In this document: one piece after another, positions 51,371-64,000 of the stretch
How the letters are laid out: every line of letters begins with the position of its first letter
How positions within the stretch are numbered: position 1 is the first letter of the stretch
NCBI RefSeq assembly: GCF_022458985.1
Contig: NC_061771.1
Span: forward strand, 23,986,001 to 24,050,000
DNA from: Mugil cephalus
Taxonomy: Eukaryota; Chordata; Actinopteri; Mugiliformes; Mugilidae
Direction of reading: 5' to 3'
DNA: 64,000 nucleotides
Program-made: the position numbers and the translations under genes
Notes under the pieces: generated by a model
What the model was told of the DNA's origin: nothing
Databases searched by the model: none
Seen by the model: only the letters and a program-made list of their open reading frames with translations

Positions 51371-54300
51371 TTATGAAGAACACTTTGTACAGCCGCATTT
51401 GACAACTTTCTCCACTTCCTGGACAAAAGAGGAGCCGTCGGTGCACTGGAAGGTGTATTTCCTGCGTTTGCTGCGGAGGGGGGTGCAGCAGGTGTCCTGT
51501 CCTTCTGCTCCCCCCGGGCAGCTGCCCCGACACTCTAGACGGGAGACCTTCTCCTGGGTTTGGCACGCCGCGTAGCCTTGCTGTCTCTGGTAGACATCTC
51601 GGACCCGTTCCCCTCGGCAGGCCACCTCTGAGGGCAGACAGAGCGGGCGCAAGTTGTTCAAGTTTGTTTTTAAATGTATAGTTAGTTGAAAGGGTGTATA
51701 CAACATTTTGTGACGGCAGAATCATTTGCATTAAAACCTGATTATCTTGCACAAGAAGTAAGTTTTACGTTGGACACGAAGAAGATGACGAGAAGAAGAA
51801 AAAAAAAAGCCCTTTTCTACCGGCGAAACCTCCTGAGACCTGAGCTTTTGTTTGTCATGCATTTTTAAATTCTCCCAATTATTTGGGATTAGTAGGATTT
51901 AAAAAAGTATAAAAAAAATATGTCCTCATATGTGGACACGGGGATTATTTCACTGTACATTGCAATAAAGTCACCAGTATGTAACCAAACATAAAACTGA
52001 TTATTTTAATACCGAACATCGGTGTGCAAAGACAGAGTTGCAAACAAGTTATGAGGACAATTAGTTATGAGGACAACAGGTCTAAACGAGAATGTCCACA
52101 TATGAGGACGCAGGGTCTCAGGAGGTTACTGGAGATGTCCTGAAATGTCACTGTATTGATGCTAGAAAAGAATATTTGCCAATTGAGACTCAAATATAGA
52201 AGTAATAAAACAGATAGAAACAACAGACCCAGAAATGAATTAAATTGTTATTTCAGTAAAAATGTTCGTAAATCCACTATCAGCGCTGAAATTGAACCAA
52301 ACTGTCTTGTTTAAGATCAGCTCTAGTTAAAGATAAAAAATAAAAATTTAAAACCCTATGGCAATAATCATTGCAGAGACTTAGAAGAGAAATAGAAGAT
52401 TTTTAAAGTGTGTGATTTGAGACGAACACAGGTTAAAACGGTGGCAAGAGATCAGTCAGTCTCACCTGAGTAACGCCCCTCGCGGGGTTAAGAGGAAGCT
52501 CAGGAGATGCTGAGTTGAAAGAGTAGCGGGTTAGAAGCGTCAAGAGACATTAAACGATGTTAGACACACGCTGTTAAGAGACTCAAAGAAGAAGTTTGTG
52601 TTAAACATGCTCCAATATTCTGACGCCTCTACGGGATTATTTTCTACAGAAAACACATCCGTCATGCACGTGTCAGAGAATCCACGTTCTTCACACCTCT
52701 GTCACACGCCTCTCCCGTGTATCCACTGTTGCACTCGCAGTACGCCTTGCCCAGACCCGACACCCGGCATTTGCCGTGTTTGCAGCGAGCCAGGCTGCAG
52801 GGGTTGTCCGCGTCCTGGTCCTGCTCGTCACAGAGAACGCCGGCGAAGCCCGGCTGGCAGCGGCAGGAGTACGAGTAGGAGTTGATCGGGAGGCAAGTGC
52901 CGTGGATGCACCTTTAAGGGGCGGAGAGCAAAGGGGACAGGACAGGAGATGAATAAACGGACAAAAACACAACTAATCCTAATAACAACTCCCCCCGTCT
53001 TCTCAACGGACGCTCACTTGTTGCCGTCGCAGGGGTTGCTGACTTGCTGGTCGCACAGGGTTCCGGTCCAGCCCGCGTGGCAGGTGCAGGTGAAGCCCCG
53101 GTGGCCGGTCGGGTGGCAGTCCCCCTGGACGCAGGCGCCTCTCTGGCACGGCTGGCAGCCCGGCTCCACCCCCTGGCCGAGCCACTGCCGGCTGGTGCCC
53201 TGCGGGGTCCCCGAGCCCGAGGCCCCCGGGGTCAGGCCGGCCCCCAGGTCCTGGAGCTTCCCGTTGATGTAGAGGTTGCGGAGGCAGCCGTGGAAGCTGG
53301 TGCCGTTGCGGCCCCCCGAGCTGTGCTGCAGGGCCGAGAGGCCCCCGGAGGCCGAGGCTCGCTCCGGCATACCTGCATGAAGAGAGGAGCGATTACAGAG
53401 ATCAGAGGATTAACGCAGGCACGGTAACTCAACACACATAGAAAGAGCAACAAGCGAGTAAAAATCTACTTATTATAGAGTAATACTGCTGTGTTTGTTG
53501 TTGTTTGGGTCGATTGAAAGATTTTAAACACTCTTTCAACACTCTTGAAATCTGTGCAGCACACCTGCGCCAGTGTTTTGAATAATCTGCAGTTTATCTT
53601 TTGCCCAGACGCCCCATTAAGGGATTCAAATCCAGCTATAAAAGGATGCATTAGCCTCTCAGCACCGTCCCCACGAGGGATCCGCACCCTGCACTTTGGT
53701 AAAAACCATCTAAGATGATTAAAGGTACTTTCAGTGACATATTGTCGTGGGCTTCATTTCTCCAACCAGGATCAAAATGTCCATCAAGGTTACTCGTGGC
53801 GCTAATGTGCCAGGGATTTTAGGCGAGTCCATCCACAGCAGATATTTACTCAAACAGAAAACCTTATCTTACAAATGCAGCGGAAAAGTGAAGCATTTAT
53901 CGCGTACTTGTCTTCATCTTCGTCGCTGACACTGACACACTCTGTACTCACCTCCCAGGTAAAGAGGAGAATCTATGTTGAGCGTGGACTGCTTGCTGAT
54001 GGAGTTGATGGATTTGGGCGGCCCGCCATCGATGGACAGAGACAGGGTCTGGTCTGACGCCACCAACTCCACGGCGTGGAAGCTACCGTCGTTCACCGTC
54101 TCCACACTGAGAGGAGGAGAGGACGGAGAGACTCGACGTGAGTGAGGTCACCGGCGAGTGTGGAGATGTTGGTCTGCTTGCATGAGCACGTACCTGTATA
54201 TGGCAGAAGGCGGGTAGGATCCGGTGTCGTAGCTGACCCTGAGACGTCCCCTGTACAGCTCCATGGCAATGTGATCATTGTCTCCCTTGTACAGCAACAC

Positions 54301-55816
54301 GCCGCTGTCCTCATCTGTAGCAATCTATAAAGTTGGAAATAAAAATTAGTTTTTTTCTGTCCACACGGGGGCAGCAGAAACAACTAAAAACCTTTAAGTT
54401 GTTAACAAACAGCTGTGTGTCGACACACGCACTCAGGTCATCTAGCAAATGTAAAATCTAGCTTTTAGCCCATTTATTCCTCCAACAGACAATTAATTAA
54501 TTAAAATGAAAAAAATTAAGATTCGTGTTACTTCTGGGACCTAAACGTATGCTAATATATGAGAAACACAGCCTGTCTACCAGCTGCTGAAGGAAATACC
54601 TTGACTCCTCCAGCTGATCGCTAACTGTGGCTACACATTCAGGGGATAATTTCACATTGTCATCTGCTGACATGTAAAAATACTTGTGCAGACAAATGGA
54701 CTCTTTGACTTTTACACTACTGGAGTGTATGTAGATAGAGGTAGAGGCACTTTTCTCATATAAAATTGGGCATTTCAGTCCAGAGGTTCTGCCCTCCTCT
54801 GAAAGGTCACGAGTTAAATCCAATTAATTTTATGAATACATATAATTGTGTGTACTGGTAGTCGTTGCCTTTGAGTTTTGCATCAATAAAACAGTGCATA
54901 GAGTAAAACGCTTAAAATTATAGTGAAACAGACAAAGTTAAAATGACCGAGTTTGCACCTGGAGGCTGATGTTGGTCTCTGGTGAGAGGAGGCTGGAGGG
55001 AAGCTGGAGGTACGACTCGCGGTTCACGAAGTTGACGCTGACCAGTGTCTCGCAGCGCTCGCCCTCGTAGCCGTGGAGACACTGGCAGCGGGGGTCGGTT
55101 CCCACGACAACGCACTGCGCCCCGTTGAGGCACTCGTGGTTGTCGCAGGGGCTGGTGCGAGGGAGAACCATCGGCGGAGAGAACTCGCAGAATAAGCCGC
55201 TGCGAACGCACACAGTCGCACACAGTATGAAACGCGGGAGCATTAAACCGTCAGGAGCATCAACTTTCCTAATTTGAACTTTCTCGTACGCTCAGGTTTG
55301 GTTCTTGCATCAATACATCAGCTTTAATAACGTGTACACAACTGATAATGTACAGAAGGGGGAGCTCCTCTCCCACACTGTCAAACAAGTACACACACAA
55401 CTAACTTTTAAGGAGGAAAGGTCAGTAAAGAAGCACATTAAAATTAAAATCTACTCAAACACACTCTGCAGCAAACTAACAACATACAAATACTATAAGG
55501 TTCACGTTTTGGTTAAAGATAAACTGATCATCATGATATTGAACAACGTGTGCGTTCCCGCTCCTCACCTGTATCCCTCCGGACAGACGCAGGTGTATCC
55601 GTTAACGGCGTCGATGCACTGACCTCCGTTCTGACACTTGTTCTCTTCGCAGTCGTCATAGTCCAGCTCACAGTGCTCCCCTACAAAACCCGGAGTGCAC
55701 TCGCACCTGAAAAAAAGTTCGCAAGACGCGCACAAAAAAAAATGCTTGTTAGCGCTGAACTTTCGTTTGCTCTTTGCAAAGACGCAGCTGTTCTTCGGCG
55801 AAACAAACTGTTTGTT

Positions 55817-55904
<88 letters not shown>

Positions 55905-58900
55905 CTTTTCTCCGCAGGGAGAAACCAGCAACTCATTTATTTCAGAGTGAAAATCTTAAGCATTCGAATGCTGCAGGAGATAAAAACTCCACCATCTCTG
56001 CTTAGGCACACGTGTGTGTGTCTGTGTGTGTGTGTGTGTGTGTGTTGTGTGTGTGTGCATCCAGTCCACTCACTTGTATCCCTGAGGGGTCAAAATACAC
56101 TTTGAGTCGTGCTGACACGGGTTCAGCTCTGGGGCGCAGAAATCCAGCTTCTCTTCGCACAGCTCCCCTACAAACACACAAACATACAAATCATCTCAAC
56201 ACCTTCTAAATACACTTTGCATACCATTAAAGATAAAGGAAAAATTATAATATAAAACACATCAACAGTTTCCAGCTCTAACTTCCTTACAGTGCTTATT
56301 CTTTGTGTGAGTGTGTGTGTGTGTGTCTGCACCACATACACAGATGTGTGTGTGTGTGTGTCTGGGCTGTGCGGGCGTGTGCTCTGATGATGGATGACTC
56401 TCTCGTGGCCAGGACCAACACAGTGGTCTGATAAATGATCTCATCACTGGGAGTGTCACACTCCTGATGATATTCGAGTGTGTACACCGACGTCCCAGAA
56501 CTCTGAACTCCAAATGAATCACCGATGAGACATCGGGGACTAAAACCAACGCTCACGATGGCACAAAAGTCCTCTCGGGGAATAATTACACAACCTCCGG
56601 GGGGGATGAGTGAGAACGGGCGTTAAATGAAGGGGGACGGGGGCTTTTGAACGTCTGTTTCGGTGGCAACTCCGCCACCTCACTTACTTAGAGGCAGCAG
56701 TTGTATTTGCTGAACACATTTGAAATTATATCTTTTTTTTTTTTCTTTTCCCCAATTTGCATACGTTTACGATCAGCCACAACATTAAAACCACTGACAG
56801 GAAAAGTAAACAACATCAACCATCTTGTGACAATACAGTGTTCTGCTGGGAAACTTTTGGACCCACCCCATAGCAATGACACTCCGTGATGGTGTTGACC
56901 AGGCCTCCAAATTCACTAGATCCCAAACTGATCAAGTATCTGTGGTATCTGATCCACAGAGGCCCCTCCCCTCAACCCATAGGACTCAAACGCCCTCAGA
57001 AGACCCATGTCCGTTCTCTGATGAGTCTCAACTGTTTTAGACGCACAATGGAGACCTACACAGTATTAAGAAGGTGGTCATAATGTTATGCCTGATCGCT
57101 GGAAATTCCATTTTGTTGCTACGAACAACTGACACACTGTGAGCAAAATTAATATTAATATTTAATATGTTTTAAATTCCTCACTGTGGGACACTGGCAT
57201 TTATTAAAATGACATGCGACTCGTTACGTTTTTCTAATTAACGACAGAATCCCAAGAAAAGCCAAACGATACCAACAGTGAACTTTTCCTTTTATAGCTT
57301 AAGCATCTGTGCACAAAATACTATAAATTTTCCAACAAACTATGGTTTAGTGTCAGTCCGACGCACATGCAACTGTGCAAAGCCGTTATGAACGGTCAAC
57401 GTGACGTCTGATTAGACAAATGAGTCCTTTATTAAAAATAAATGATGGTTCTGGAGGAATGTGTATAAAGTACAACGAGACGGAGGAACGCATGGTCAGT
57501 TTCGTCTTTTCACGGGTTTCTTTTGAAATTCACAACTATATGAACGCGCCCTCCCTTTAACGCCCACGTGTTCACCCCCTATAGCAATCACACGTATGCG
57601 TGAAGCAGCAGGCAGCGACATTCAAGAGGGCGAATAACAAACTCAGTCGTCTTCTTTGTTCATCAAAGACATGCACTGCTACCGCGGAGCATGACAAACC
57701 GCTTACAGTACGTTAAATGTGTGGCGGCGGGTATCAAATTTCAGGGGGGGTGGAGGGGGGCGGGGGGCACGGATAAAGCACAGGAAATGAGGGAAGCTGG
57801 GAACTGAAGTAAGGAAGGATGAGGAGAGAAAGAGAAAGGACAGAGAGAACAGACTAACCTCTCTCCACCTCATTGGTAGCAGCTGCAACCACAGAAAAAA
57901 AAAAAAAAAAACAAAAGAAAAAAAAAAAGAAAAAGGATGACAGGTGACAGAAAGCAGAGCCAGACAGGAGAGAAGACACAGGACAGCGAAATATAGAAAG
58001 ACAGAGAGAGAGAACACGGCCACAAAGGTTAGCAGTCAGAAATGATTAGCACAGTGCAAAAGCAGACAAACGAGTAGCAGCAGACCGGCGTTAGTCAGGT
58101 ACAATAGGGTTTGTCTGCAGTTTGTTACAGTGAACAGACCTTCCTTTAATTGTGTGCGCGGCAGGTTTGAGCCGACACAGTAGAGTTAGAGCAGAGAAGG
58201 TATTTTAGGTAAAAAAATTCCCATTAGTTTTTATATCATACGTTGGTATTTTCTAAACCAGTTTTAATGAAAGTGACTTAGAAGTGAAACACGTCTACAG
58301 ATCAGACGGGTTTGTTTGCATAAAATGTGAACAGGAAAACATCTGGAAACAGGCAAGAGTTTGTGCACATCTGGTGAACTTTACTTTGTCTCTAATGGTG
58401 AAAAAATCATCTAAAGATTGATGTGAAAACTGACAAAACTGTTTTAAATTATGGAGCAATTTGAGATGCGTTCAATGACCGTGGTTTAAACCAACTCTAA
58501 TAATTATTATTACACGTTATTTCATCATTTAACACAAACCCGATGGGGCCATTACACTATCTGGTACACATTAATGAAACAGGAATGCGTCAAGCGTGGT
58601 TAAACCAGCTCTAATATCACTATTTCTCAACCACCCCCCCCCCCCACCTCCGGGTTTGTAAGTCTTTTGTTAACATGTGTTACCTGTGTACTCCGGTGAG
58701 CACATGCATGTGTAGTTGTTGATCCCGTCGACGCAGGTGGAGTTGTTCTCGCAGTCGTTGTCTTCACAGTCGTCAATGTTGATCTCACACGCGTCGCCCT
58801 CGAAGCCCTCCGGGCAAACACACCTGAGACCATGAAACACACGATAAGTACGCAAGCAGGCAGGAAAAACACACACCTGGGAAATTATTATTTTAACGGA

Positions 58901-61900
58901 TTAGTCAGTAAATAGCGAAACATGCCTGTAATCATTTATCAACGACTCATCATCAATGGCTTGTTTTAACTGACTGAGAGTATTTACTTTGCTATTATTT
59001 ACAAGAAGTAAACGCATCTGATCCTCACATTTCTGAGGCTCACGTAAACACATCCAGGGACACAGCTTGTCCACAGACATGGAAAGCAACTGCTTGGGGA
59101 AACTTTCAACTTAAGGAGGGGCAATGTTTTTCAATCCCAGTGGAAATCTGCCCTAAAGCCCCCCACTCCCCCGACACCTGACACAACTATGTAAACCCTC
59201 AACCCTGTCACTGTTACAGCGTTGTTCAGTAAGAACGATTCAAAAATGACAGATGTCATCTCCCTGAGAGTTAAAAAAGAAAGAAAATGAAAGAGGATGG
59301 TGGTGAAAGAGGAAGAGGAAAGAAGATAAACATTAGAAAAACTATTTAATATGAAATAGCAAACTGAAGGCTGCTAGTCCAGGCTTAAATATGGGGAAGA
59401 GGCTTGGAATAAAAAACTGAAATATTCCAGTGGGATGACACATTATTAGCATGGGAGGAAGCAGTAGGAACTAAAGGGACAAAGGAGACGAGGGTGAGAC
59501 TGTGATCCAAGATTTCATGATCCATGTTTTCCTAAAACAACTGACACAGGTGAAACCTGAAGGTGGCGCTAATGTTAATATGAACCTGTCTTCTTGAAGA
59601 AGTCGTGAATTGACTTGTGGCAGCGTCTCATGATATAGGCCACACCCACTTTTCACTTCACATACTCACACAAACAAGATCGTTCAAATTATTTTCTGAA
59701 ACAAACTTGTCAAAAAATTATTGATGGGGAGGTGGAAAGGTCACACGCTGAAAGGAAGCACAGCGAGGATGCAGAGACAACATGTCTCACACCAGTTGGG
59801 GGGGACGCTTGCACATGTAGTTTCCTTTGTTGTTTCTATGGCGGCTACGATAACTGAGTGTCCAGCCACGTGATCAAGTCTAGTGAGGACATTTTTTTTG
59901 ACCAGGGAATCAATTCTGAACAAATATCTGGAAATTTGTCCAAAAAATAAAATAAATTTAAATGGAAACATTTATGCTGACAAACTAAATGTTTAATTGA
60001 CTAATTAGTGCAACTCTAATAGAAGACATTGGCAAATTTTGGGGACAAAGACATTCACGTAAACACACACACACATACACACACGCAGCTCAAAACAGCT
60101 GCGTCAGCTCCATCTCTGCATCCCCAGTAGAGAGTCATTATTGTGTTAACGTGTGCGTGCCTCAACTCTGTAACCACCACTCAGGTTTATTACCGCGGAC
60201 ACGCACGCACGCACACACGCACCATTCAGAGCGCTATATTATGAGTCTAATGAAGAGCGCTTATGCGGCACACACTCGCGTGGATTAATATCTCATTATA
60301 TAGTCAGCGACAGCTCTTCGCGATTAATATTCCAACCTCTACACTGAAGGAAGAAAGAAATAACACGACGATGGAAGTCCAGACAAGATACAGTAACGGA
60401 GGAGACGGAGAGAGGGCCTGGGAAAAAGAGACGGGAGAAGACGGAGGAGGATCTGGAAGGATCTCGAGTTGGTTTAATTGTCTGTGTGGGTGGTTAAAAT
60501 TAGCTCGGGGGCAAGCAGCGAGACGTTAGCTCCACTCGTGTCTACGCTAAACAGCCTAATGAAGAGAGGACGCTCCTCGCAGGAGGTCTGTCCAGCTCAG
60601 AGAGCAGAACTGGTCCCCTGAGACATTTAGCTCCTGTAAATTCATTCCCGTCTCCTATTAGTGGTGCACTCATGGAGTTATCTGCTGAGGATGCACAGAT
60701 CAGCTGCTACGTCCTTGAGCGTGGTCTCAGTGATCAGTGGTCTGTTGATATCTGGTGTTTGGCGTTCGGCTTCATTCACCTTCGTTTTACAAACCCTGCA
60801 GGTTCTCCGCTGACGTAGCGATTCACGCTACGCAGTTGTAGCTTAAAGCTTCCGGTTAATCTTTATTCACTTAACAATTATCATGAAACGGGACAGAGTG
60901 TGAAAATTATCTGAGATATTTTCTGGCTCTGCTTTTTTTTTTTTTTTTTCCACTTGCACATATTCAGACGTCATCTTGGGTTATAGTCACCATTAATAAT
61001 TTAGGTAACTACCCAACGGTTAATATGTGAAATGGTGCACTCCTGTGGTGTCCATTAGGTTGAGATGCTCTAAAGGAGACAGATTATGATAAAGATCATT
61101 TAGGGGGTTAGAAAGTTAGAAGAAGGACCTTAAAGGTGATGCGGTAGCCAGTGGAGTCGCTGTGAAAAATGGTGTGGTGTGACGGGTGGTGGGGGGGTCT
61201 GGATATGAATCGGGCTGCAGCGTTCTGGACCAGTTGTAGTTTGAGAAGTGATTTGAAGGGGAGACCGGAGAGCAGAGAGCTGCGATAGTCAAGGAGGGAT
61301 GTGACCAGGGAGTAGATGAGGATGGCGGTGGATTTGGGTGTGAGGTAGGGGTGAAGGCAGTTGACAGAGTGAAGGTGTAAGGGTTTGGAAGAGGGATAGA
61401 TTTGGGTGTCGTCCGCATATTGCGTTTTCTGAGGACGTGGATGTAGGTAAGGAAGAGGAGGGGTCCCAGGACAGAGCCTTGGGGAACGCCAGATTATAAA
61501 ATAAAGAATACCCCGGATGTACCGGATCCTATATATCCGATGGTGATTTGTAGAGAGCAAGTTTGAAAACAAAGGCTTAGAAATCGTCCTCTGCATCCAA
61601 AGGGAACATGTAGACACAGTTTTCCACAGGTTAAGAAGCAAACCTTGAGCTTGACCGCGGATATTTTCACGTACAATCAATGAAATACATATTTATAACA
61701 GTCTGTGAAGGAAGAAAAGCCGCAAGTGTCTCACCAAAAGTTGCTCTCCTCTCCTTCCTTCAGATGGCAAGTTCCACCGTTCTGGCATGGGTTACTGATG
61801 CAGGCGTGAATGGGCTCCTCACAGTTTTGACCCTGCAAAACAAACACACACAAACACACACACATATTGAGCGCTGTCAAAGAAACAACAGACTGTCACA

Positions 61901-63428
61901 GTTGCCAGGTGTTGCATCAGTTGTCTTTGAAACAGCTTTCTCTTATCCTCACTTTCTCCCATCACTCAAACCTTTTACAAATACAATGTGAAAAAAAAGA
62001 AAAGAAAGAAAGGAGAGAAGGTATATCAGCGTTATCTACGTGTTTGTACATTTGTGTTGCATGTGAGAATGGAAATACTGGAAAGGGTTTTATTTACTTG
62101 CTAGTGGTGATAGTGCAGATGTTAAACTGACTGAGAGTTTGTTGTTGTTTGCACGTCGTGTACCTTAAATCCATAAGGGCATGTGCAGCGGTAGTAGTGC
62201 ACCGGGTCGTTGGCGCATGTGCCGTCGTTCTTACAGGGACTGGACAGGCAAGGCTCACACTTAGCCTGGATACTCATGTCCACTGGGCCTGTGTCATGCA
62301 CCAAACCAAACACACAAAAAACATGTGCACAAGACAGGATTAGTATTCTGCAATTTTTTGCATTTAAAGGAGGTGTTGAAATACACAGGTTTACAAACAC
62401 TTAAGACAACTGCACATTATTAGGGACCTGCATAAACCTCGTATCTTCAAACGTCAGCTGTTTCTAGAGAAGATGTTTGGCTTCAGTTTGAATTGCAAAG
62501 TAGCAATATGTTGGAACATTTCAGGGTTGCATAATAAATGTTCACACATGTTGCTGGACTATAAATGAGAAAAGATGACATTGTCTTTGCAGGACCATGT
62601 ACATGTACAGAAGGCACACATATCCCCATAATTTGATGACAGAACACTGAGGTTTAAACGCACGATGGTTGGTCAGAACATGAGGGCTGAAAAGGAAGAG
62701 GAGGAGTATTTCGGTCTGGTCTGGGGGCTGAGGGACTGAGGAGGAAGTACCGGGATATGATTGGCTACTTTACCTGGCACCAGAAAACCACAAGGCCCGG
62801 GGACTTCTACAGGGCGTCAGTTAGATTAGGTCAAAAATAGGTTTCAGTCACATATTCAAAGTTAGTGAGAAATAATAAGGTTTTAAAGGTTGAGGTCAAG
62901 AGTCAGTAGCATTTTGCAAACCACAGTCATGTGCAAGGGCATTTGTGGGTTATAGATTAATTACATATATACTTATACATCCACTAAAAACAATGTATAT
63001 CTCATTAAATAATCTAAAAAAAAACACAAATCATACCAAATATTAAATATTAAAGCTGTATAATGTCTATTATTGGATATGCAGAGGACAGGGACAGTTT
63101 GCATATGACAACTTGTGGTCTCCCCTATGAGTCCTCATCAGGTGTGTGAGTTTGTTTTGTTGCTTCTGTAAAGTATGTGTGTTCATGTTTTTGTTCCTGT
63201 TCTTATTTCAGATGCAACACTGTCTAAACCTGTGCTAGAGTACTTCAGGTGTGTGTGCGTTTACCTGTGCAGGTAAACTTCTTAGAAGGCGTCGTGAGGA
63301 GCAGTTTATCGGTCATATCGCCGGGGCCTGTGCAGCGGGCGATGCCTGGCTCCTTGTAGCCGCTCTTCACCCAGTCTGAGAGCCACTGCATGTGGCAGTC
63401 GCAGTACAGCGGGTTGGCGCCGAGAGCC
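51371..63428 (-). CDS. slit2: Slit homolog 2, C-terminal exons (5' partial)
   Basis: Minus-strand exons in transcript order: 63265-63428, 62164-62288, 61735-61832, 58684-58823, 56074-56167, 55569-55706, 54959-55199, 54194-54324, 53952-54106, 53018-53372, 52697-52911 and 51371-51627, all with matching phases. They encode the LRR C-cap ([20 protein letters not shown]), EGF-like repeats ([19 protein letters not shown]), the known Slit2 cleavage region ([14 protein letters not shown], 55142-55180), laminin G ([16 protein letters not shown]), further EGFs and the C-terminal cystine knot ([20 protein letters not shown] then stop). Slit2 is a secreted Robo ligand that repels axons and steers cell migration. 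Knot and laminin G wording is closest to SLIT2, not SLIT1 or SLIT3. The signal peptide and most LRRs lie beyond the window. Confidence 0.96.
55829..55902 (+). repeat. CA microsatellite in slit2 intron
   Basis: About 37 uninterrupted CA units. It lies 122 bases before the next slit2 acceptor; the same 367-base intron also carries a GT tract at 56011-56058. Confidence 0.95.
56011..56058 (+). repeat. GT microsatellite in slit2 intron
   Basis: Interrupted (GT)n tract ending 16 bases from the slit2 exon at 56074. It is complementary to the CA tract at 55829-55902. Confidence 0.9.
56769..57099. mobile_element. Non-autonomous DNA transposon with GATCAGCC...GGCTGATC-type ends
   Basis: Ends ACGATCAGCCACAACATTAA and GGTCATAATGTTATGCCTGA are inverted repeats. 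The interior matches the family of 13152-13584 (CTGCTGGGAAACTTTTGGAC; TTGACCAGGCCTCCAAATTC) read on the opposite strand. It lies in a slit2 intron, with no coding capacity. Confidence 0.7.
57859..57882 (-). CDS. slit2: Candidate alternative 24-nt micro-exon of slit2
   Basis: Between the exons at 58684-58823 and 56074-56167 (both phase 1) lies a 24-base block. It has a strong pyrimidine tract and CAG acceptor before it (minus strand from about 57915) and a GTTAGT donor after it. Inserting it keeps the frame and adds eight residues, AATNEVER, between an EGF ending SPEYT and [12 protein letters not shown] recall an equivalent short insertion in vertebrate SLIT2 isoforms, but could not check it. 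Confidence 0.7.
61105..61500 (-). mobile_element. L2-type LINE fragment (reverse transcriptase and C-terminal part)
   Basis: Minus strand encodes [12 protein letters not shown] (the RT catalytic YADD box, 61396-61419) and then [16 protein letters not shown] and [16 protein letters not shown], the typical L2/CR1-clade C-terminal region. The distance between them is too short, so the copy is internally deleted, with frame changes. It sits in a slit2 intron. Confidence 0.75.
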
Positions 63429-64000
63429 CTGACAGCCACACAAACATGAGAGCAATGTTCAGAAATACAGCATTAAGAGAGAAAAGGTGCAATCAGGTCA
63501 GAACCAGTGTCCTGGAGTATTGGGCCAAAAGACATAAAAGTGTGAATCGTTCATGAGTAGATGTGCTGACTGGTAGAATTAAATAAAGCATAAGCTACAG
63601 CTATAATATATGCAGTATATACCGGCTAACAAATGTATTATGGCATCATACAGTACTGTCTTCATACCCTGAAACTTGTCACTTATTGTGTATATTATTG
63701 TGGTTTAAGGTCTGTATCCGGACCCAGAATTATTATTGTTGAGGTAATACATTGCGTTCATATACGTGATTATTTCACTAAACGTTTTCTGCCAGAAGAA
63801 GAAGAAGAAGAAGAAGAAGAAGAAGAAGAAGAAGAGGAAGCAGCTGGTTGTTATAAGCGCTATCCATGGTGCTGATCCTAGAGGGCGTCCCAGATTGAGG
63901 CCCTCTGTCACTGGCAGCTGGCGACTTAAGATGTTTTCATCATCCTTCACTTGCGTGAAACCTATTAAACTATTTTCTACAGTCTGTTTAGTTTGATGAT
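63429..64000. other. slit2 intron to window edge
   Basis: No exon for the preceding leucine-rich repeats is seen. A GAA trinucleotide tract lies at 63796-63833; open frames of poly-Glu or poly-Lys across it are artefacts. Confidence 0.6.
63796..63833 (+). repeat. GAA/AAG trinucleotide repeat
   Basis: About 12 near-perfect tandem units. Confidence 0.9.

Noticed and set aside
51351-51752. 133-codon minus-strand frame overlapping the slit2 last exon
   Set aside because: Wrong frame; the cystine-knot frame ending at 51371 has all the conserved cysteines.
53627-53700. GGGATTCAAATCC stretch resembling a tRNA T-arm
   Set aside because: No acceptor stem or anticodon arm can be formed around it.
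55565-55936. Open frames with long Cys-Val or Thr-His runs
   Set aside because: They read through the CA/GT microsatellite; only the slit2 exon inside (55569-55706) is real.
63633-63996. Poly-Glu and poly-Lys open frames
   Set aside because: Artefacts of the GAA repeat.

Overview
This window comes from a bony fish nuclear genome, most likely a teleost with fairly compact genes. The evidence is GT-AG introns, vertebrate-only gene families, long CA/GT and homopolymer tracts, and fish-type DNA transposons (Tc1, hAT-like non-autonomous elements) with L1- and L2-type LINE debris. There is nothing prokaryotic: no operons, CRISPR or phage.

Left part (1-16.8 kb). The 3' exons of n4bp2 (CUE, DUF1771 and Smr domains) run to 5378. 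A non-coding interval follows, then the single-coding-exon rhoh gene (9306-9893), a non-GTP-hydrolysing Rho protein. Up to 16.8 kb there is no gene, only microsatellites, one non-autonomous DNA transposon and a degenerate tandem array.

Middle part (16.8-34.3 kb). chrna9 (nicotinic receptor alpha-9) has seven coding exons at 16863-23831. Intron 2 holds an L1-type LINE fragment. Intron 5 holds a hAT-like element into which an apparently complete Tc1 transposon with a full-length transposase has inserted. A GIMAP-type GTPase with a very long charged coiled coil and a C-terminal CaaX box lies at 26548-28256. An intronless D1-class dopamine receptor lies at 32923-34272.

Right part (34.3-64 kb). 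Mostly repeat-rich intergenic DNA leads into an intelectin cluster: two decayed partial copies (about 41.2 and 43.4-44.4 kb) and one apparently intact seven-coding-exon gene (45022-48602). Convergent to it, on the minus strand, are the last twelve regular coding exons of slit2 (51371-63428): the fourth LRR cap, EGF repeats, laminin G, more EGFs and the cystine knot. A 24-nt in-frame candidate micro-exon sits at 57859-57882.

The gene set n4bp2-rhoh-chrna9 with slit2 (and a D1-class receptor) matches the content of human chromosome 4p, which supports orthology. The genes do not form one pathway; they are neighbours by ancestry. No new molecular system was found. The most useful leads are the slit2 micro-exon, the CaaX-bearing GIMAP, the His/Cys-rich chrna9 loop, the divergent dopamine receptor, the intelectin array and the intact-looking Tc1 copy.
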